NCBI GenBank assembly: GCA_045591175.1
Contig: JAZNSI010000039.1
Span: 66,523 to 130,522 of the forward strand
Source: UBA11524 sp045591175
GTDB taxonomy: Bacteria; Bacillota; Clostridia; Christensenellales; Aristaeellaceae
Direction of reading: 5' to 3'
Length of the DNA: 64,000 bases
Positions 25,125 to 33,538 of the stretch are shown here, piece by piece (within the stretch, counting starts at the first letter, position 1; each line of letters opens with the position of its first letter). A model generated the notes under the pieces. The model made no database searches. It saw nothing but the letters and a program-made list of their open reading frames with translations, and was not told the DNA's origin. Both the position numbers and the translations under genes were made by a program.

Positions 25125-27430
25125 GCAGCGCGGCGGCTTCTGCGCAGATACACGACCACCGCAGACTGGTCGTCCCGCCGCTGCCCGTCATCGGCGTGAT
25201 ACGCCGCCTCCAGCAGACTTTCCGCCGCCTGCTGGGGGGATGGACAGGTCAGTGCGGTGCGGATCGCCTCCTCCAGCGAGCTGACGCTCGGGAAGGCGTC
25301 CTCCACGCCGTCGGTCAAAAGGAGGATGGCATCCCCTGCCTCCAGGCGAAGCGACCGGTCGCTGGGGTCAATTTCCTCAATGATCCCCAGGGGCAGCGCA
25401 TCACCGGTCAGGCGGAGCAGCTCGCCCCCCTGCCACACCCAGGTCGCCGCAGCCCCCAGCTTGTCCAGGTTCCCGCGGCCGCTCCACAGGTCGATCAGCA
25501 GCACATCCGCCGTGGCGAAGCGCTCCCCCCCCCCCCCCCGGGGCATCATGCCGTTGACGGCGGTCAACGCCTGCTGCCGAGTGTAGCCTGCATCCAGGCA
25601 GAGCCGCAGCAGCTCCACCGTCTGCCGGGAGGACAGGGCCGCCCGCTCCCCGTGGCCCATGCCATCGCAAAGCGCCGCCAGGAAGCGTCCGTCCGCCAGC
25701 GCACCGCACCAGGCGGTATCGCCGCAGTCCCGTCCGCCGGTGATGGCCTCCGCTGCCACGCCGAAGTCCGCCTGCAGCAGGGGCACCTCCGTCAGCAGTA
25801 TCCGGTCACCGTCCAGGGACGCCAGCTGCATGGGCGCGTCCAGCACGGCGGAAGCCAGGATGCACAGCTCCTCCGCCTGTTTGCGGGCCCCGGTGATGAA
25901 CTGCAATTCGAAAGCCGCCTGCGCGTGCCCCTGCACCCGCCGCACCCAGGAGAGCGCCGCCGGCGTGGCCCTTTGGGACAGCTCCCGCCGGATGCGCCGT
26001 GCAGCCATCATGTCCCACCAGCTTTCCCCGGAGGAGAGCGCCGCAAAGCGCCTGGCTGCGCCGGACATCGCCAGCAAATGCGTCACCAGCATGTCCCGCT
26101 GCATCTGCGCCTGCCGGATGACCCGGCTGCTGGCCTCATCCTCCTGGCGCAGGGCGTTCATTGAAGCCAGCAGATGATACAGCCGCTGACAGCCCATCCC
26201 CCGCAGATGCTCCAGCGCCCCCTGCCAGACCTGATCCTCCGCGTGCCGGTATTCCCAGACTGCCTCCGCTTTTTCCTGTCCCAGCGGTGTCAGCAGACAG
26301 CCGCAGCCTTCACATTCCGCGCAGCCCTGGCAGAGCCGCTCCTGCCACCATGCGCCATCGCGGACGGCGGAATCCGCCCCCGGCGAAGGCACGCTCCGTG
26401 CCATGGCAGCCACGGTGCGCTCCCAGGCGGAGAGCGCCGCTGCGGCGTAAGCATCCCCCGGCGCAGCCTCCCCCGGACAAAAACGCCGCAGGAATTGCCG
26501 GGCCTGCTCGTAATACCCCCTTGGAAGACAGCCCGCAGCAATGGACGCAGCCAGCACCGCCACGCCACAGCCGAAGCCGTTCGTTCCGCTCAGCAGCAGC
26601 GGCAGATACGCACCCATCGCGAAGCATCCGCAGCTGAGCCGCCGCCGATTGAGGCTGGCCGCTACCCCCGCCAGGAAGCCGCCCATCGCCAGGGCCACCG
26701 GGATGGTCAGCGGCAAGCCCTGCAGCGTCAGCGCCACGCCGCTCAGGAGCCCAGTCATCGTGCCCGCCCCCACTCCCAGGGACAGCGCCATCAGCAGCGT
26801 CAGCCCGGCGGAGAGCGTCACGCCAAGATTCACCCCCAGCAGCATCCGCGCACCGCCGCACAGGCACATCGCTGCCAGGTAGCCCACCGCCACCTGCTCC
26901 TCCAGGGCGGAGATGCGCTTCTCCCCTTTGAGCGCCGTGATCGCCCGGGCCATCAGCGGGGCAGACAGCGTCCCCAGGCCCACGCTCGCCCAGCCGCGAA
27001 GCATCTCCGCCGCCGTGGGCACGAAGCATGCCGCGATGCCCAGCGGCAGCAGGGCCAGGACTGTCCAAAGTGTCAGCCGCCAGGTGGATCTGCGGTTCAC
27101 CGCAAGGGGCGCCGCCGCGACGACGCACAGCGTCAGCAGCATTTCCCACCGGGGCGCAAGGCCGGACACCAACCGCACAAGCATCGCCAGCACGCCGCCC
27201 GCCAGCACGGGCCGCACATCCCCGCCTGTGGCCGCCACCGCCATGCCAAAGGCAGCGTGCAGCCCGGAGGGGATCCCCATCAGCTCTGCAAATGCCAGCA
27301 GATACGCCGGCGCGCACCGCACCCCAAAGGCCGCGACCCGCCGCAGCTGTGCAGCCGTCACATGCCGTTTTTCCCTTGGAATCCACCTGTCCACGCGGCG
27401 CTTGTGCTGCCGGATGATCGCCTCTGCCAT
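25097..27430 (-). CDS. spoIIE: Stage II sporulation protein E, PP2C-type phosphatase
   Basis: A membrane-bound serine phosphatase of about 777 residues. In B. subtilis it dephosphorylates SpoIIAA to switch on sigma-F in the forespore and helps asymmetric division. The N-terminal third has about ten membrane helices, a regulatory middle part follows, and the C-terminal PPM/PP2C domain shows ALCDGMGHGERA and LLLTDGVEDAF. The ATG at 27430 has GGAGG 8 bp upstream; other in-frame ATGs are at 27436 and 27472. The coding sequence contains 15 consecutive G residues (25525-25539), encoding most of RGGGG just before ERFATAD. Confidence 0.93.
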   Translation of the reverse strand: MAEAIIRQHKRRVDRWIPREKRHVTAAQLRRVAAFGVRCAPAYLLAFAELMGIPSGLHAAFGMAVAATGGDVRPVLAGGVLAMLVRLVSGLAPRWEMLLTLCVVAAAPLAVNRRSTWRLTLWTVLALLPLGIAACFVPTAAEMLRGWASVGLGTLSAPLMARAITALKGEKRISALEEQVAVGYLAAMCLCGGARMLLGVNLGVTLSAGLTLLMALSLGVGAGTMTGLLSGVALTLQGLPLTIPVALAMGGFLAGVAASLNRRRLSCGCFAMGAYLPLLLSGTNGFGCGVAVLAASIAAGCLPRGYYEQARQFLRRFCPGEAAPGDAYAAAALSAWERTVAAMARSVPSPGADSAVRDGAWWQERLCQGCAECEGCGCLLTPLGQEKAEAVWEYRHAEDQVWQGALEHLRGMGCQRLYHLLASMNALRQEDEASSRVIRQAQMQRDMLVTHLLAMSGAARRFAALSSGESWWDMMAARRIRRELSQRATPAALSWVRRVQGHAQAAFELQFITGARKQAEELCILASAVLDAPMQLASLDGDRILLTEVPLLQADFGVAAEAITGGRDCGDTAWCGALADGRFLAALCDGMGHGERAALSSRQTVELLRLCLDAGYTRQQALTAVNGMMPRGGGGERFATADVLLIDLWSGRGNLDKLGAAATWVWQGGELLRLTGDALPLGIIEEIDPSDRSLRLEAGDAILLLTDGVEDAFPSVSSLEEAIRTALTCPSPQQAAESLLEAAYHADDGQRRDDQSAVVVYLRRSRRAALQAEEIAL
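25525..25539 (-). repeat. 15-nt poly-G tract inside spoIIE
   Basis: Fifteen C on the plus strand, read as G on the coding strand. The length keeps the frame open: the tract encodes Gly-Gly-Gly-Gly flanked by Arg and Glu in the phosphatase domain. Such tracts slip readily. Confidence 0.95.
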
Positions 27431-27513
27431 GCCCATTTCCTCCGCCCATTTCCTGTGGACAGGATACGGCATGTCCGCCCGGCGCACCGTCGATTTCCCC
27501 TGCGAAGAATGAC

Positions 27514-27541
27514 AAAACCCCGGAGGTCGCATCCTCCGGGG
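27514..27541 (-). terminator. Intrinsic terminator after copA
   Basis: The stem CCCCGGAGG/CCTCCGGGG with a 6-base loop is followed by TTTTG on the minus strand, between copA and spoIIE. Confidence 0.88.
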
Positions 27542-27547
27542 CCGAAT

Positions 27548-30052
27548 TCATTCAATGGACAGAACGGTATAGTCTTCCTCCTCCACCGCCGCGCGGAGAA
27601 TGGCTTGATCCACCTCAGCGGACAGGGTGACGATGGCCGTCCCGGCGGTGTGGCTGGGCACGGCGCTCTCCACGCCGTCGATGGCCTCCAGTGCGCGCTT
27701 GACCATGGCCTCGCAGTGGCCGCACATCATGCCCTCAATGTGCATGGTGAGGACGGTCTGCGCCCTGGGCACCTCGATTTCCGGCAGCTCGACCGGCTTG
27801 CGGGCATGGTCGCCCTTCGCGTCATGCATGCGGAAGAGATTCAGCCGCAGCGCGTTGGACACCACGCAGAAGCTGCTGAGGCTCATCGCCGCCGCGCCAA
27901 ACATGGGATTCAGCCGCCAGCCCAGCAGCCCGATGAACACGCCCGCCGCCAGCGGGATACCCAGCGTGTTGTAGCAGAAGGCCCAGAACAGGTTTTGGTG
28001 GATGTTGCGCAGCGTAGCCCGGCTGAGACGGATGGCGGCACTCACGTCGGTGAGCCTGCTGTTCATGAGCACCACGTCTGCCGCGTCGATGGCCACGTCG
28101 GTGCCTGCGCCTATGGCAACGCCCACATCCGCGCGAGTCAGGGCGGGCGCGTCGTTAATGCCGTCGCCGACCATGGCGACCTTGCCGGCTTCCATCAGCT
28201 TGCGGATGACGTTCTCCTTGCCGTCAGGCTTGACCCCCGCGATCACCTTGTCCACGCCGGCTTTTTCGCCCATGGCGCGGGCAGTGCGCTCGTTGTCGCC
28301 GGTGAGCATCACCACGCGGATGCCCATGTTTTGAAGCTCGCGTACGGCTTGCGGGCTGTCCTCCTTGATGGCGTCTGCCACGGCGATCACGCCCAGCAGC
28401 TGCCCGCCTTTGGCAAACAGCAGCGGCGTTTTTCCCTGCTCCGCCAGCGCATCGACCTGTGCGCGGATGCTTTGCGGCACGCTGACTTTCCCGCTGATGA
28501 ACTCCATGCTGCCGCCGTGAACGGGTACGCCCGTCAGCTCAGCGGACAGTCCATTGCCCGGCACCGCGCGGAAATCCGCCATGTCCGCCAGCGTCACGTC
28601 GCTGAATTCCGCCATGATGGCACGAGCCAGCGGATGCTCGGACTTCGCCTCCAGGGAGGCCGCTGCCTGCGCCAGCTCCTGCTGCGGCACGCCGTCGGCA
28701 GGGAGAATATCCGTCACGACCGGCTGACCGGTGGTGATGGTGCCTGTCTTGTCCAGCGCCACGATCTGCACGCGGCCCGCGTTTTCCAGCGCAGCAGCCG
28801 TCTTGAAGAGGATGCCGTGCTTTGCGCCCATGCCGCTGCCCACCATGATGGCTACCGGCGTTGCAAGGCCCAGGGCGCAGGGGCAGGAGATCACCAGCAC
28901 GGAGATCGCCCGGGCCAGCGCATTGCCCACCGTCTCGCCCAGCAGCAGCCAGACGATCAGCGTCACCACCGCGATCGAGATCACCACGGGCACGAATACG
29001 CCGGACACCTTGTCCGCGACCTTCGCGATGGGTGCTTTTGTAGCCGCCGCGTCGGAAACCATTTTGATGATCTGGCTCAGCGTGGTGTCCTCGCCCACGC
29101 GGGTGGCCTCGCAGCGCAGGAAGCCGGAGGTATTCACCGTCGCGGCGGACACATGGTCGCCCGCAGCCTTGTCCACAGGGATGGATTCGCCGGTCAGCGC
29201 CGCCTCGTTCACCGCGGAGTGTCCTTCGATGACCCTGCCATCCACCGGGATGCTTTCGCCGGGACGGACGACGAAGACGTCGCCCTGCTGCACCTGGGCG
29301 ATGGGCACGATCTTCTCCGTGCCGTCCGCCACGATGGTCGCCGTCTGGGGCGCAAGGGACATCAGGGACTTGAGCGCATCCGTCGTGCGGCCCTTAGAGC
29401 GTGCCTCCAGCATCTTGCCCACGGTGATGAGGGTCAGGATCATCGCGGCGGACTCAAAGTAGAACTCATGCAGATAGTGATGCACCGTATCCGGGGCATG
29501 GATGGCCGCGTGGGTCATGCCGAAAAGCAGCGCCAGGCTGTACCCGAAGGACGCCGCCGAACCCAGCGCCACCAGCGTATCCATGTTGGGCGCGCCCTTC
29601 ATCAGGGACTTGAAGCCGCTGATAAAGAATTTCTGGTTGATGACCATGACAATGGCCGTCAGCACCAGTTCGATCAGCGCGATGGCAAGGGCGTTCTCTG
29701 CCAGGATCGCAGGCAAGGGCCAGCCCCACATCACATGCCCCATGCTGACGTACATCAGCACCAGCAGGAAGCCCAGCGACCATACCAGCCGCTGCTTCAG
29801 CTTCGGTGTTTCATGATCCGCCAGCGCGTCCTCCGCCTGAGCGGCCTTCCCCTGCCCCTTGGGCGCTGCGCCGTAGCCTGCGTCGGTCACGGCCTTGATG
29901 ATGGCGCTGTCCGATGCCGTGCCCTCCACGCCCATGGCGTTGGTCAGCAGCGACACGGATACCTCCGTCACGCCGGGCACAGCCTTCACGGCCTTCTCCA
30001 CCCGCGCAGAACACGCCGCGCAGGTCATGCCGGTCACGTCAAATTGCTTCAT
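27548..30052 (-). CDS. copA: Copper-translocating P1B-type ATPase with N- and C-terminal HMA domains
   Basis: An 834-residue Cu+ exporter in the plasma membrane. The N-terminal metal-binding domain has GMTCAAC at about residues 8-14. The transport-site motif is SCPCALGLATP, the phosphorylation site DKTGTIT, and the hinge GDGINDAPAL. The helix-8 motifs fit Cu+ specificity (NTLGIPLAAGVF). After the last helices comes a second HMA domain (IEGMMCGHCEAMVKRALE), like a fused CopZ chaperone. The ATG at 30052 follows AAGGTGAAAG. csoR lies 10 bp upstream in the same operon. Confidence 0.95.
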   Translation of the reverse strand: MKQFDVTGMTCAACSARVEKAVKAVPGVTEVSVSLLTNAMGVEGTASDSAIIKAVTDAGYGAAPKGQGKAAQAEDALADHETPKLKQRLVWSLGFLLVLMYVSMGHVMWGWPLPAILAENALAIALIELVLTAIVMVINQKFFISGFKSLMKGAPNMDTLVALGSAASFGYSLALLFGMTHAAIHAPDTVHHYLHEFYFESAAMILTLITVGKMLEARSKGRTTDALKSLMSLAPQTATIVADGTEKIVPIAQVQQGDVFVVRPGESIPVDGRVIEGHSAVNEAALTGESIPVDKAAGDHVSAATVNTSGFLRCEATRVGEDTTLSQIIKMVSDAAATKAPIAKVADKVSGVFVPVVISIAVVTLIVWLLLGETVGNALARAISVLVISCPCALGLATPVAIMVGSGMGAKHGILFKTAAALENAGRVQIVALDKTGTITTGQPVVTDILPADGVPQQELAQAAASLEAKSEHPLARAIMAEFSDVTLADMADFRAVPGNGLSAELTGVPVHGGSMEFISGKVSVPQSIRAQVDALAEQGKTPLLFAKGGQLLGVIAVADAIKEDSPQAVRELQNMGIRVVMLTGDNERTARAMGEKAGVDKVIAGVKPDGKENVIRKLMEAGKVAMVGDGINDAPALTRADVGVAIGAGTDVAIDAADVVLMNSRLTDVSAAIRLSRATLRNIHQNLFWAFCYNTLGIPLAAGVFIGLLGWRLNPMFGAAAMSLSSFCVVSNALRLNLFRMHDAKGDHARKPVELPEIEVPRAQTVLTMHIEGMMCGHCEAMVKRALEAIDGVESAVPSHTAGTAIVTLSAEVDQAILRAAVEEEDYTVLSIE

Positions 30053-30062
30053 ATCTTTCACC

Positions 30063-30359
30063 TTACTTCATCCATTTCTGCAGCGTATCCAGCAGCTCGT
30101 CAAGGGTCTTGTCGCTACCGCGGCGGACGTCCTCGGCCACGCAGGTACGGATATGCTCCGACAGCAGCGCCCTGGCAAAGCCATTCAGCGCCGCCGAAGC
30201 CGCCGAAGCCTGGGTCAGGATGTCCGGGCAATAGGCGTCCTTCTCCACCATTGCGCGGATGCCGCGGATCTGCCCCTCAATGCGGCTGAGCCGGTTGATC
30301 AGCAGCTTCTTCTCCGCCTCGCTGCGCTCCTTTTTGCGGCAGCAGGTGTTTTCATTCAT
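30063..30359 (-). CDS. csoR: Copper-sensing transcriptional repressor CsoR
   Basis: A 98-residue all-helical CsoR/RcnR-family repressor. The Cu+ ligand pattern is present: Cys in DAYCPDIL, then His and Cys in SEHIRTC. The N-terminus is basic (RLSRIEGQIRGI). Cu+ binding releases it from DNA to turn on copA. It is first in the csoR-copA operon, and a pseudo-palindrome typical of CsoR sites lies in its own promoter spacer, so autoregulation is likely. Confidence 0.95.
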   Translation of the reverse strand: MNENTCCRKKERSEAEKKLLINRLSRIEGQIRGIRAMVEKDAYCPDILTQASAASAALNGFARALLSEHIRTCVAEDVRRGSDKTLDELLDTLQKWMK

Positions 30360-30406
30360 CAGATTTTCCTCCCCTGTGCTGATTCATACCCCATCATGGC
30401 ATCCCC

Positions 30407-30435
30407 ATTATATACCCTCCCCCGGTATTTGTCAA
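30407..30435 (-). promoter_or_regulatory. Sigma-A promoter of csoR-copA
   Basis: Consensus TTGACA (30430-30435) and TATAAT (30407-30412) with a 17-bp spacer. Confidence 0.9.
30412..30428 (-). promoter_or_regulatory. Putative CsoR operator in the promoter spacer
   Basis: ATACCGGGGGAGGGTAT is a 17-bp GC-centred pseudo-palindrome with ATACC/GGTAT ends. It resembles the copZA operator of B. subtilis and covers almost the whole -35/-10 spacer. Confidence 0.7.
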
Positions 30436-30445
30436 GGCATGAAAC

Positions 30446-30475
30446 AGGCTGACCCTCCGTTTGGAAAGTCAGCCT
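30446..30475 (-). terminator. Terminator after the peptidoglycan-binding repeat gene
   Basis: The stem AGGCTGAC/GTCAGCCT is followed by GTTTC on the minus strand. The U-run is short. Confidence 0.6.
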
Positions 30476-30489
30476 TGTGGATCTGTTGC

Positions 30490-33156
30490 TTACCAGGTCG
30501 CCTTCATGGCCTCGGCAATTGCCTCCTGATGGTCCTGCTTGACTTCGTCAGTGCCATGGGTCTTGCTGCCGTAGAAGTGCAGGCAGAACTGGCCCTCGAA
30601 GTTATTATTCAGGATGGTCTGCTCACCGTGGGGCACAGAGTAGATGGACGCCGCATACACATGGCCATTGTGCTTGACCAGCATGGGACGGCGGTACCAC
30701 TTGAACTCCACGCCGCCGTTGATCTTCAGCAGAGTGGCGGTGTCAGCCTTGGTGAGGGGCTCCACGTCCAGGTGGTGGGAGCCATAAAGCACCTTGCCCT
30801 TGAACACCAGACCGGTCCTGACGTCCTTGATCTCGATGACCGGACGACCGGAGAAGACGCTCTCGCCGTTCTTGAACCAGTCCAGCTTTTCCGTCTTGTA
30901 CTTGCCGGTGGTCGTGGTGTTGGTGCCGGCTGCAACAGCGCTGGAGGAAACCAGCTTGCGCAGCGTAGCGGGATTGGCAATACCGTTGACCGTCAGCTTG
31001 TTGGCACGCTGGAAGGCGCTCACGGCCTCCACCGTGCGGTAGCCGTAGTCGCCGTCCACAGAGGGCGTGTAGTAGCCCAGGGCCTTCAGGCGGGTCTGCA
31101 GCGCACGGACCTGCGCGCCGCTGTCGCCGGACTTCAGGGTCTGGTTGGTGTTCAGCGTGGTGCTGGTATTGGTATTGTTGGTGGTGCTGTTGTTTGCCTT
31201 GATGGCGGAGGTGGAATTGATCTTCTTCAGCGTGGCAGTGCCTGCAACGCCGTCGGCAGTCAGGCCGTTCTTCTGCTGGAAGGCCTTCACCGCAGCGACG
31301 GTCTTGGCACCGTACTCGCTGTCGATCACGGAGGTGTAGTAGCCCAGCTCCTTGAGGCGCTCCTGCAGCTTCTTGACTTCCGCGCCCTTGTCGCCGGACT
31401 TGAGGCCGGTGGTCGTGGTAGTAGTCGTGGTCGCGTTGGCCTTCACCGCAGTGGAGGAGTTCACCTTCTTCAGCGTGGTGGTGCCTGCAACGCCGTCAGC
31501 AGTCAGGCCGTTCTTCTTCTGGAAGGCCTTCACCGCGGCGATGGTCTTGTAGCCATAATCGCCGTCGATGGCGGAGTTGTAGTAGCCCAGCGCCTTCAAA
31601 CGGGTCTGCAGCGCCTTGACGGCCTCGCCCTTGGAGCCGCTCTTGAGGGTGCTGTCGGTGGCGACGGTATCATTGGTGGAGCCGTTGGCCTTCACCGCAG
31701 AGGTGGAGTTCAGCTTCTGCAGGGTGACCGTGTCGGCAATGCCGGTCTGGGTCAGGCCGTTCTTCTTCTGGAAGGCCTTCACCGCGTTGACGGTCTTGGT
31801 GCCGTACTCGCTGTCGATGTAAGCGGTGTAGTAGCCCAGCTCCTTCAGGCGGGTCTGCAGGCGCTTGACCTCAGTGCCCTTGTCGCCCCTCTTGAGGCCG
31901 GTGGTCGTCTCGTTCTTGTCCTCGGTCACCGCATCGGCGCGCACCGCAGAGGTGGAGTTCAGCTTCTTGATGGTCGCCGCGCCGGCAACGCCGTCAGCCG
32001 TCAGGCCGTTCTTCTTCTGGAAGGCCTTCACCGCGTTGACGGTCTTGGTGCCGTACTGGCTGTCAATGTAAGCGGTGTAGTAGCCCAGCTCCTTCAGGCG
32101 CTGCTGCAGCTGCTTGACCGCGGCACCCTTGTCGCCCTTCTTGAGGCTTTCGGCCTGGGTGGTGGTGACAGTTTCATTGGCCTTCACGGCGGAGGAGGAA
32201 TTCAACTTCTTCAGCGTGGCGGAATCCACAACGCCAGTCTGGCTCAGGCCGTTCTTCTTCTGGAAAGCCTTCACCGCGTTGACGGTCTGGGTACCAAAGT
32301 CACTGTCAATGGCAGACTTGTAGTAGCCCAGCTCCTTGAGGCGCTGCTGCAGCTGCTTGACCGCCGTGCCCTTGTCGCCCTTCCGGAGGGTCTCATCCTG
32401 GGTGGTGGTCGTGGCGGCATTGGCCTTCACGGCGGAGGAGGAATACAGCTTCTTCTGGGTGGCAGCGTCCGCAACACCGGTCTGGCTCAGGCCATTCTTC
32501 TTCTGGAAGGCCTTCACCGCATTCACGGTCTGGTTGCCGTAGCTGCTGTCGATGGTGGAAGTGTAGTAGCCCAGCTCCTTCAGGCGCTGCTGCAGCTGCT
32601 TGACCAGCTGGCCGCGGTGACCCTTTTGGAGGGTGCCGGTGGTTTCGGCGGAAGCCGTGCCGTTGGCCTTGATGGCGGAGGTGGAGTTCAGCTTCTTAAG
32701 CGTCGCCTCATCTGCCATGCCGGACTGGCTCAGGCCATTCTTCTTCTGGAAGGCCTTCACCGCATTGACGGTCACAGTGCCGAAGTTGCCGTCGCAGCTG
32801 GAAGAATAGTAGCCCAGTTCCTTCAGGCGCTGCTGCAGCTGCTTGACCTCGGCGCCCTTGTCGCCCTTCTGCAGCACGTCATCATCGCCATCCTCGGTGA
32901 TGACGACATAGTCCTTATACACATAACCGGAGTACTTGCCGAAGGACACCTGATACCAGTTGCCCTTCTTGCCCAGCACCTCCAGCTTGTTGCCGTTGCG
33001 CAGAACCTTCACCACCGCAGTGGCAGAGTCCGGACCTTCACGCATATACAGGCTATCCGCGGTAACAGTGGCGGTATCCGCCAGAGCGGTGCAGGCGCTC
33101 AAAAGAAGCGCCGCCAGCAGCGCAGCCAGGATGCATTTTTTGCTCATGTGGATCAT
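30490..33156 (-). CDS. Wall protein with SH3 domain and eight peptidoglycan-binding repeats
   Basis: An 888-residue exported protein. The signal sequence (LAALLAALLLSAC) has a possible lipobox, although ALA-D could also be cut. An SH3b domain (about 40-95) leads to eight PG_binding_1 repeats of about 75 residues, each like KGDKGAEVKQLQQRLKELGY with Ser/Thr-rich linkers. The C-terminal 150 residues (LDWFK...VRTGLVFKGKVLYGSHH...GQFCLHFYGSKTHGT) match a domain common in clostridial spore or wall proteins; its HFYGSKTHGT motif may be catalytic or metal-binding. The ATG at 33156 follows AAAGGGG; an in-frame ATG also lies at 33147. Confidence 0.88.
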   Translation of the reverse strand: MIHMSKKCILAALLAALLLSACTALADTATVTADSLYMREGPDSATAVVKVLRNGNKLEVLGKKGNWYQVSFGKYSGYVYKDYVVITEDGDDDVLQKGDKGAEVKQLQQRLKELGYYSSSCDGNFGTVTVNAVKAFQKKNGLSQSGMADEATLKKLNSTSAIKANGTASAETTGTLQKGHRGQLVKQLQQRLKELGYYTSTIDSSYGNQTVNAVKAFQKKNGLSQTGVADAATQKKLYSSSAVKANAATTTTQDETLRKGDKGTAVKQLQQRLKELGYYKSAIDSDFGTQTVNAVKAFQKKNGLSQTGVVDSATLKKLNSSSAVKANETVTTTQAESLKKGDKGAAVKQLQQRLKELGYYTAYIDSQYGTKTVNAVKAFQKKNGLTADGVAGAATIKKLNSTSAVRADAVTEDKNETTTGLKRGDKGTEVKRLQTRLKELGYYTAYIDSEYGTKTVNAVKAFQKKNGLTQTGIADTVTLQKLNSTSAVKANGSTNDTVATDSTLKSGSKGEAVKALQTRLKALGYYNSAIDGDYGYKTIAAVKAFQKKNGLTADGVAGTTTLKKVNSSTAVKANATTTTTTTTGLKSGDKGAEVKKLQERLKELGYYTSVIDSEYGAKTVAAVKAFQQKNGLTADGVAGTATLKKINSTSAIKANNSTTNNTNTSTTLNTNQTLKSGDSGAQVRALQTRLKALGYYTPSVDGDYGYRTVEAVSAFQRANKLTVNGIANPATLRKLVSSSAVAAGTNTTTTGKYKTEKLDWFKNGESVFSGRPVIEIKDVRTGLVFKGKVLYGSHHLDVEPLTKADTATLLKINGGVEFKWYRRPMLVKHNGHVYAASIYSVPHGEQTILNNNFEGQFCLHFYGSKTHGTDEVKQDHQEAIAEAMKATW
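30940..32890 (-). repeat. Eight tandem coding repeats in the wall protein
   Basis: Units of about 210-250 bp encode near-identical PG_binding_1 modules. Long stretches such as those encoding KAFQKKNGL and QRLKELGYY recur almost unchanged, favouring unequal recombination. Confidence 0.9.
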
Positions 33157-33179
33157 AGGTACAACCCCTTTCGCACATA

Positions 33180-33208
33180 AATATATTACAGGCATACGTC
33201 AATGTCAA
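33180..33208 (-). promoter_or_regulatory. Sigma-A promoter of the wall protein gene
   Basis: TTGACA (33203-33208) and TATATT (33180-33185) with a 17-bp spacer, very close to the RBS. The A/T-rich stretch 33209-33340 between this and the rplJ promoter holds no gene that I can see. Confidence 0.75.
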
Positions 33209-33340
33209 TCCGACAGCGGAATGATTTACATTTCGTTACAAATCCCGCAGCCAGACGTATTCACAAAACACCACTTTCATTATAATACACGCGCGCGGGT
33301 TTGTAAAGCAAATTTCCTCCAAATATTTTCACAAAAGCGC

Positions 33341-33369
33341 TTGACACGCCCTGCCGAATGTGATAAAAT
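33341..33369 (+). promoter_or_regulatory. Sigma-A promoter of rplJL
   Basis: TTGACA and TAAAAT with a 17-bp spacer, just ahead of the L10 leader. Confidence 0.85.
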
Positions 33370-33375
33370 GTTCGA

Positions 33376-33508
33376 GGTTTTGAAGAAACCTGTGCCGTAG
33401 ACAGCCGGTGTCCGCAAGGACGTAAAGGGGTTTGCCCCGCCTGCCGAGGTGTGATGGATATAGCATGACTTTGCTCATCCCTTGCACCTGTTGCAAGGGT
33501 TTTCTTTT
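33376..33508 (+). promoter_or_regulatory. Ribosomal protein L10 leader (autoregulatory RNA)
   Basis: The untranslated region has the features of the L10 leader of Firmicutes. These are the CCGTAGACAGCCGGTGTCCG core with a hairpin (AAAGGGGTTTGCCCC), the CCTGCCGAGGTG return strand, and a final stem CCCTTGCA/TGCAAGGG (33479-33499) followed by TTTTC that can act as an attenuator. In the known system, excess L10-L12 complex binds and lowers rplJL expression. Confidence 0.9.
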
Positions 33509-33538
33509 ACTCCAAACCTTAAAGGAGGTGCAAGAAGA

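Noticed and set aside
27430..27513. A Spo0A box upstream of spoIIE
   Set aside because: TTGTCATTC resembles the box only loosely and overlaps the copA terminator, so it is not reported.
26174..30289. A very long plus-strand open frame (1371 codons) opposite spoIIE and copA
   Set aside because: It is antisense to two well-supported genes with complete motifs. In GC-rich DNA the opposite strand often stays open. Its translation is rich in His, Arg and Gln with no domain.
30940..32890. Regular repeats considered as a CRISPR array
   Set aside because: Unit length is over 200 bp, the repeats are coding and in frame, and there are no short unique spacers.
30259..33180. A 973-codon plus-strand open frame opposite the wall protein
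   Set aside because: It mirrors the eight repeats of the real gene and has no RBS or recognisable domain.
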